This document shows positions 61,301-64,000 of a DNA stretch of 64,000 bases, one piece after another (the stretch's first letter is position 1; each line of letters starts with the position of its first letter). A model generated the notes under the pieces. It had not been told where the DNA came from. It saw only the letters and a program-made list of their open reading frames with translations, and searched no databases. The stretch comes from Oopsacas minuta (lineage: Eukaryota > Porifera > Hexactinellida > Lyssacinosida > Leucopsacidae), in the NCBI GenBank assembly GCA_024704765.1, contig JAKMXF010000233.1:186001-250000 (forward strand). Reading direction: 5' to 3'. Both the position numbers and the translations under genes were made by a program.

Positions 61301-64000
61301 GTAGGACCCTGTAGTAAAATTGGATACTGTCTAGCTGATGCAATTCTTGCTATGTCTTTTAAGTTCTTAGCAATTGCAGGTGTAATTACGTAACTTTCTA
61401 GCGACTTTATCTCCAAATTACCTTTTCTTATCCAATAGCCAAGAATATTCGTGTAATTATGATCATCTTTAGGTTTTGGTATTTTCTGTTTCAAAATTGA
61501 CAGGGAATCTTTGATAATCAATTTTTGTGCTAATTTTTCGACTAAAGTATATGATTCTCGATTGAGTTGTGTTAGAAAACTTAAACATATGCCTTCATAA
61601 ATCGAGTGGTTAAAATGACGACATGGATTAGTAGCGGAGTATTTTAACGCTCTGCAAAGAGTTCTCAAGCTAAAATGTGGTTTATGACCTGATCCATCTA
61701 CCAGTTTATCATTTGCTAATGCCAGAACTTGAAGATAGAAATCTACTATGCTATTCACCAATTCTCCACTGATTGTCATTGTTTGGAGATAATCAAATAC
61801 TAACAATCTTAAATCTTGTGTTTGTGTTAATTCGTGTAAGAATATTTCAGTGAATCTGTTTTCTATACCCTGTGGTAATCTCTTCTTACCGATATCTAAT
61901 GCTGGGTTCATGCACGCGAAAATATGGAAATCGCCATTCTTTGTTATGGGAACGTTCGTATACGTATCAGCAAGTAGGATTGAATCAGTAGATTGGTCTA
62001 GGATACCATTCAAACATTCAAGTACTTCGGGACAAGCCAGGTTAATTTCATCAAGCAACACCCACCAACCATTTCTGATTGCTTTCACCAAGGCACCTTC
62101 CATAAAACGAAATGTAAATGAGCTTTTCATTTTGTTCAAATTTTCACTTGCAGATGTCAACTCTTTACCAAATATTTTCCAACTTTCAGAGCTCTTAGTA
62201 GACAAATTTTCTTTGATACTCGCGGATTTTCGCACATGCTCCATCATCGAGATTAAAGTATCCCATTTCTTTTGACTACATATCGTCTCAATGTGTCCAA
62301 TGAAAACTTTATTTTTAGACTTTGAGAAGGAATTTTCAAAACAGTCCAAGAACATTTTTTTCAATGGTAACATTATATAGTCAACACCAATAGGTTTATA
62401 TCCGCCTAATAGATCTATCGTATCACTCTGTCTGCTCATATTGATGACAACAAGTTTGTTGTTTGTTTGATTGGCTAGGTGTTGAACTGTTGATGTTTTT
62501 CCAGTCCCGGTCTCACCAACTAGTAGAATTGGTTCTTTGTATTGAACACATACAGCTAGTCGTTCCAATAACATTGATGTTTGTTGCGTATATGCGAACG
62601 GCATAGTCGTTATTGGTGCCTCGATAAGACCTGTGAATTGATTTAATGGTATCAATGCTCTGCCAATAGAAAAGTTAGCAACTGAAAACGAGATACTTGG
62701 TTTGTAATTTGTTAAGTAGTACTCTATTTTCGTTTGGTTCAGGCCAAGTTGGTTGCCAAGTTGATTTGCTAAGGAATGTTGTATATTTTTGGATAGGAAG
62801 GCAACTACGAAGCAGTCTAGAGCTTCCAAGAAAATTCCTTCTAAATTTATAGCTTCCAGGCCATCCACAAAGTTTTCAGTACGTTTACACCATTTCATTA
62901 AATCGCGTAATGTAATCTTTCTTTTCAGAAATTCCGTTTGAGTGTTTTCGACTGAAGTACTTTGGAAAATTTGGATGAGTTTCGAAGCTGTGCTGGACAA
63001 ATTTGGGTATTTTTTGCTTATTATTGTCTCTAATTCCTCAACAGTTGGATAGTTAACTTGGACAACGTTCCAGTATTTCTCAAGTAAACTAGCTTCTGAT
63101 GAAAACAGTGGTTGGCCGTTTGCATTCGTGCGTTGCGTAGCGAATATTTGGAAACCAATATTAGCAGTTACCGTCTCACTCATCCCTGGTATTGGTAATA
63201 TATTATTCTCCAGTATAGGTAACAGTGTAGAAATCACGTCTTTCCCAGCATAATCAATATCCTCCAGAAGAAGCCATTTTCCAGTTTGCATCGCATGTAC
63301 CAGCACGCCAGGCTTCCATACAAACTCGCCTGGTTTTTCTGTAGATGTGTAGCTTCCTATTAATGATTTACTATCTGTTTGATCACTCAATTGTACAGTG
63401 ACTAAATCAGTATTATTTCCTATTACATTTGAAAGATGTGATATTAACATTGTCTTTCCTACTCCAATTTCACCTCTGATAAGTATCGGTGTAGTTTGTG
63501 CTATTGAAAATGCAATGGATTTGAGAGCTAGCTGTGTTGTTGGAACCATAATGAGGTTTGTTGGAGGGAAATAGTGTGAACTTTTCGTGCGTATCTTCGG
63601 TAATATAACACCCTGGACTTCAACCCAATGGGAAAAAGAAGCTGTGAATTTTTTGAGGAAATTCATTTGTTGCGGGCTTATTTCGACTTGTCCATATTCG
63701 GTACATGCTTCATTTATATCAGGCAATGCAGCTTTCAAGCCTTTTTCATTGTAAAATTTTGTGGACTGCTCAATATCGAGTTGAAAAATGATTGAGAACA
63801 GTTTTATTACTCTCCATTTTATCTCAGAATATCTGAGAGTGCCGAGTGATAGGAAACAAGATAGATTCAACTTCTTGAACATCCTAGGCTCTTTTGTAAC
63901 TAATTCTGTAAGGACGTTTAATATTAAGATGAGTGTGTTTTTCAGCGAATCTTCACCCACAAGTGTTTCATATTGCGATAAATATTGAAAAACTGTCGTC
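49357..64000 (-). CDS. MDN1: Midasin (MDN1/Rea1), giant AAA ATPase, 5' end outside window
   Basis: One open frame of at least 4,880 codons runs from the right edge to its stop at 49357; human midasin has about 5,600 residues. Midasin removes assembly factors from pre-60S ribosomes. Six AAA modules are visible by Walker A: GEIGVGKT (~63474), GETGTGKT (~62520), GPTSSGKT (~61310), GPTGSGKT (~60380), GIPGVGKS (~59405), GGVGTGKS (~58450). Walker B motifs include LLLEDIDYA, VLLDEINLA, VILDELNLA, MLLDEISLA, VLLDELNLA and a degenerate LLIDNVNLC in AAA6. A long helical linker (~57.5-52 kb) and a D/E/Q/N-rich disordered segment (~51.85-50.37 kb) follow. Then comes the MIDAS domain, with metal motif AIDDSKSMA (~49.98 kb) and IIISDGRGIF. 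No intron occurs in 14.6 kb. Confidence 0.96.
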   Translation of the reverse strand, partial: TTVFQYLSQYETLVGEDSLKNTLILILNVLTELVTKEPRMFKKLNLSCFLSLGTLRYSEIKWRVIKLFSIIFQLDIEQSTKFYNEKGLKAALPDINEACTEYGQVEISPQQMNFLKKFTASFSHWVEVQGVILPKIRTKSSHYFPPTNLIMVPTTQLALKSIAFSIAQTTPILIRGEIGVGKTMLISHLSNVIGNNTDLVTVQLSDQTDSKSLIGSYTSTEKPGEFVWKPGVLVHAMQTGKWLLLEDIDYAGKDVISTLLPILENNILPIPGMSETVTANIGFQIFATQRTNANGQPLFSSEASLLEKYWNVVQVNYPTVEELETIISKKYPNLSSTASKLIQIFQSTSVENTQTEFLKRKITLRDLMKWCKRTENFVDGLEAINLEGIFLEALDCFVVAFLSKNIQHSLANQLGNQLGLNQTKIEYYLTNYKPSISFSVANFSIGRALIPLNQFTGLIEAPITTMPFAYTQQTSMLLERLAVCVQYKEPILLVGETGTGKTSTVQHLANQTNNKLVVINMSRQSDTIDLLGGYKPIGVDYIMLPLKKMFLDCFENSFSKSKNKVFIGHIETICSQKKWDTLISMMEHVRKSASIKENLSTKSSESWKIFGKELTSASENLNKMKSSFTFRFMEGALVKAIRNGWWVLLDEINLACPEVLECLNGILDQSTDSILLADTYTNVPITKNGDFHIFACMNPALDIGKKRLPQGIENRFTEIFLHELTQTQDLRLLVFDYLQTMTISGELVNSIVDFYLQVLALANDKLVDGSGHKPHFSLRTLCRALKYSATNPCRHFNHSIYEGICLSFLTQLNRESYTLVEKLAQKLIIKDSLSILKQKIPKPKDDHNYTNILGYWIRKGNLEIKSLESYVITPAIAKNLKDIARIASARQYPILLQGPTSSGKTSLIQWLATNTGNKVYRINNHEHTDLQEYIGSYIPDKDGKLCFQEGLLPRAMRNGDWVILDELNLAPSDVLEALNRVLDDNRELFITETQTTIRAHSNFILFATQNPPGLYGGRKLLSRAFRNRFIELHFVEIPTPELIDILHQRCAIPRSYCKKMIDVMKELQLQRKLTGLFAGKHGYITLRDLFKWAERYRGTEAIPAKFRDWDQLLIEDGYLLLAGKLRHPEEISIVAQVLEKHFRRTINEEQLFYLNLPNPVNNILQYSQAILQGGVIGMEHIYPTRAFSRLLIHISRALHFNEPILLVGPTGSGKTTACQLISILHQKKLQYINCHMHTETADFIGSLRPVRTPEAIQAGRLFEWMDGPLVQAVKNGEYMLLDEISLADDAVLERMNSLLEPERSLVIAEKGGDSVELIASQGFILFGTMNPGGDFGKKELSPALRNRFTEIWCPDTDTIEDTISLLNHNLHLEKTLAKEISLKMVTFVQWFHTQPNSSNFPLSKRDILCWVEFMNICLNEESKTSNTSPWLSFIEGAHLVLLDGLGVGLSTVLDASSESVSIEYLHSLIPEEINHTQGLNGNDISQCQFAIKMGPNQQISDPTYSLTTPTVSRNAYRILRALQLPKPILLEGIPGVGKSSIVMALARYYGYELVRINLSEQTDISDLFGADLPSDSGNAGEFEWRDGPLLHALKDGVWVLLDELNLASQSVLEGLNSCFDHRHEIYISELDRTFRIQTDSTRIFATQNPMSQGGGRKGLPKSFLNRFTKVYMQSLHATDFLFICRQAFSEIDQHILKLMITFNQVIDASVNQDRLFGNLGSPFEFNLRDLFRWCKLMVTKSNGVLPYFNQPSMFIRVIYSDRLRTASDKERVFQIFKYVFQEFPEMTKTNAFVYDIVATAKSIQIGHVVLDRKCEHKIDINQHDLSILPYQLPYLESVMFCVKQSWLPILVGGVGTGKSSLVRLLAKLTGNTLNEFSVNSAMDSYELVGGFHQVGLSRQVKVCLDKLQNELAGYLTTNFNHILAKEIYLHYHFLSNYSLQNENKLQDSIEIILRKITSLLHYYSIPAKIRSSLRHVTSKLQSIQDSLQTNSQTTNQFAWIDSPLVLAAKRGHWLLIDNVNLCSPSVLDRLNALLEPNGTLVLHEKGIINDICEEITPHKDFRIFFCMDQKLGELSRAMRNRGIEICISEISKHQDCSPVTDLKYGLLDMKYAEKRDNLGKILGISHYQGDILEHEEIMQTDACTSTIERNKWRNVNFLTNNPILSNVLSESEIFNQSTTENTEDFQKNLSILFVLLSTQSDISHREDIINQFVLIYPYTHNIIQFISKNRLHELITDKFAITQIDPQHLPLDISYRDMFCRSLNQKMLYRVMNEVEKIYLRINVHIIQLYVKNFQGTGESLYEQSQDFVENKHSSENMEIKSIKYFYPFVSKILTLLVEEFFWNIHHHSNWDAINRSIIWLQNFIEYIISGNERSKENTTIVWYLLSKNFLQFLGQKGIHWEKIPKIYPLINQIEEDLNTSMIDSPLVRVLEAFPRPLPLSTVEAVNCAVSLQSLLEVIVHIPDISKDIIRQISQIRSNLFSCSLDLSNSQTVEYRNVQQTISELNQKIRLPNDKISNESPLRKAQQEYFYSSIVYICSICKYYNLEEAIINNSLTRLFEHANSYTVVDINVLSLLSPTICSQGGRMRENLIFFQELFITSVTHNIQLLLSETTPNAEIFSFLFNIVESFGNNSKSVTEQQNNKIGIKLNNFEDKGEELREMIDHFACVSFTHFIGDPSNFENIFLAALIEICKAFNAIILPKNHIQLFNIEDKNEILTLAKRLLSNISEILINEQENKENYQTFISNFKQSILSFDNWIETNDITHQYNSMIFLGITMVNILAPHTPLDPVVINQRELECLNRELNNLNSNLRANNLYYRVCFGITEVGLRKQTPLPIERLERRILNLNNEIDNIKKRLAIRPTHSQYQEIYYTCRKIQQTLCDATKIRDLIQQLEGEPPQNIIQRLSTHINSISRTIINLQRKYLAYPDVITPFAFSLSILLYGLHSRIQKNIISIPIDFIQRKLITFSNYDELSPTNIDRITNILNSEIFLKISSNFREKICRLVLLWILELKSLKPYSLDILERLFYKILDLYSEEWNKYIEREKQKAIEKDSLYKYKEVEHCSDSSEEIIEKDFKEKFPDYYDRFSDVENTETNISADTSKSLKPNLDENIWSFTEETYTILTNSHSYFHTGNFLIQNSKFNNQSQISGIFLQERILQQYNTTHGMSTNLKGDYNLHIAIADICLKSFTQNLTTEIYDFYIDPNPSELQQVKPALITFKTRIYQLLEEWPDHSVLNQLIVVADRILSLSITSPIMQILTGLQILITKAQDWEAYAAKHVSIQEELGHISELVIRYRKMELVGWPKVLEASKRKYEMKSTKLFMHIYQIINAYFSVEKIENFENIENIANLLKQFIESSTLGNFEMKLNLLGNFKFSFKSANAIFHTLTSLHSFYSQFLQSVKNRLETQCTPVVKELKEFVSISKWNDINYWRLKETVEKSHRTIHKHIRKYEEVLNQPIHELLTISTFNLQKFPVLPPNNCLKEMKVKIVQTLRENSPVDISHILKECQQSNVVLPKRTDKIGAKLLKYMLKYSRDDKQLQEMEEIRNLTTEIRDNMNEIISETKESLSPAEKEEMKQQKFLCMKKQRLLSELFKLLRSFGFSNRFASTGGKTLLDTIDFASIHTLLPSPNLLISTNTCVQHIDRVFFDNLKLITSLDMSLHKPHKQLTPYLVESLRAYSIDMLHCIITHRQHILQLAQSINDISNMLVRSSDHTNISTPQSHLLLPTQVYCFVGKLRCIIQGLLEQLRECSYLLTRINKTQNGTFPLEDSLLPRIIADSMVAVNIRELLDNTYNDVDILLHDLATLQTCILFQWNDFTVLKHKYNILSNLLKILTCELTKALTSKATGNIEYGFFHGLFKIHSKFEQTLEQFLSIQHQLENIRVETTVSEHPIKMLFTSRIFQIILTSVQTLTNINTSDQTVSLEKLGLTNSSRNPDLCLKNLLLDNVEFEICKQGRIFRLLDKTVLNLKSNLDELGSCTGEKLQMQTLSFLQLQSVLRSYLLLCETVFLKHVEIQYNSNELLQTILSIFNLVSAKGFCAPEAVIEEMAKEGETILQEFEGGGFGDGEGATNVSEQIDNQEQVEGLQNEESKNENEGEIKEEKGVEMSEDFEGGMGDKASGQDDEGNSEGSNVDDLDKRIGEVDDKQGQMNEEMWGESSDDEGEVKGNQEGGNQSKDEKIVAKGESVKNSDSQKENRKDGIEDTAVDQLQDKLNDNLDLDEQLPGETTDNEQQGQLPEPLDISDDLNLDGIEREDSIEQCIESSDQDSGDDMEVDDSIQDPLETMDNESEQDFDLKTMDKLEGNESNNESEPDTNQNDPRPFDTTEHTGDPQTAVQSSSKYGTGTNGQMDENTQNEEAFDNFGSINDREVTETHDGGESNRNESGTSDENKLKSKLSRSNENRQLAEEGEKPQLKKQKILNEDMLDNNNNKQNKPQDNEQISNLYKHKTKDSDRHQSDTTALDSATNEQAKTQPQTGTSESYDLDSNEESNDNLDSNKVQLERDAELSMDTRVTSENKFITQDDDRESKDDSYTSEIMDEDNTTRNLVSLFATNEQYIHPTVHTMQTELPIVELENIEQLQIASETQKLWLETDREVSHLSRDLCEQLRLILQPQQASKLKGDYRTGKRLNMRKIIPYIASQFRNDKIWLRRTQPNKRQYQIMLAIDDSKSMAIYKSKTIAFQTFALLGNALTWLDVGQLGVCKFGKTTDVILPLGIPFTQERAYQALQQLSMEQMKTKIAQMLRKITPLMVQNRTYVHTPFSGSINQLMIIISDGRGIFLEGKDIVEKAVRQTMDNGIFVIFIILDSPDNKDSIVDIKVPVFSQTNTLPQFKSYLEIFPFPFYIVLRDIQTLPETVSNALRQWFEFVASNEPQ

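Noticed and set aside
1-64000. CRISPR arrays, operons, ribosome binding sites
   Set aside because: Introns, SECIS and the gene content show a eukaryotic nuclear sequence. No regular spaced repeats were seen.

Overview
This is a eukaryotic, almost certainly animal, nuclear segment. It is AT-rich, has GT-AG introns of about 50-3,300 nt, carries genes on both strands and contains many small inverted-repeat transposons. The gene set (TRP channels, a selenoprotein with a 3' SECIS, CDT1, a TRAF-type MATH protein, an EF-hand/WD40 protein of the WDR49-WDR64-EFCAB8 type, a coiled-coil NHL protein, PIG-M, DCAF13, midasin) fits an early-branching or compact metazoan such as a sponge. That placement is an inference; I do not assign a species.

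Layout. 1-2015: 3' part of an ankyrin-TRP channel (+). 2254-11765: a tandem direct duplication of about 4.8 kb. Unit 1 holds an intact 945-aa TRP gene (-). Unit 2 holds its decayed copy, with one nonsense codon and three frameshifts. 11921-13375: a DJ-1/PfpI protein and a stefin-like protein (+). 14.5-19.9 kb: three related small genes of unknown function (-) surrounding an intronless selenoprotein U (+), whose in-frame TGA is selenocysteine. 20.98-24.53 kb: a three-exon EF-hand gene (-) with a 720-bp Ginger-type transposon remnant in one intron. 25.5-31.65 kb: a five-exon coiled-coil/MATH gene (-) whose third intron-spanning gap (27571-30830) contains the whole CDT1 gene on the opposite strand. 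33.3-34.1 kb: a FAXDC2-like fatty-acid/sterol hydroxylase (-). 34.57-42.56 kb: a 19-exon EF-hand/WD40 gene (+), reconstructed with consistent splice phases to about 1,091 aa. 43.0-44.1 kb: an NHL-repeat protein (-). 44.6-46.8 kb: DCAF13/Sof1 (-). 47.0-48.6 kb: PIG-M (-). 49.36-64.0 kb: a single uninterrupted reading frame for midasin (-), running off the right edge.

Common themes. DCAF13 and midasin are both ribosome-biogenesis factors. CDT1 is the replication-licensing factor. PIG-M makes GPI anchors. The neighbours otherwise share no obvious pathway. Many genes are intronless (TRPs, DJ-1, selenoprotein U, CDT1, hydroxylase, NHL, midasin), whereas the WD40 genes are finely split. Introns and spacers are crowded with pogo/Tc1-like and hAT-like miniature elements. 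The most noteworthy items are the Sec-containing selenoprotein U with a well-formed SECIS, the unnamed three-member family, the nested CDT1 gene, the Ginger remnant and two non-canonical splice donors.
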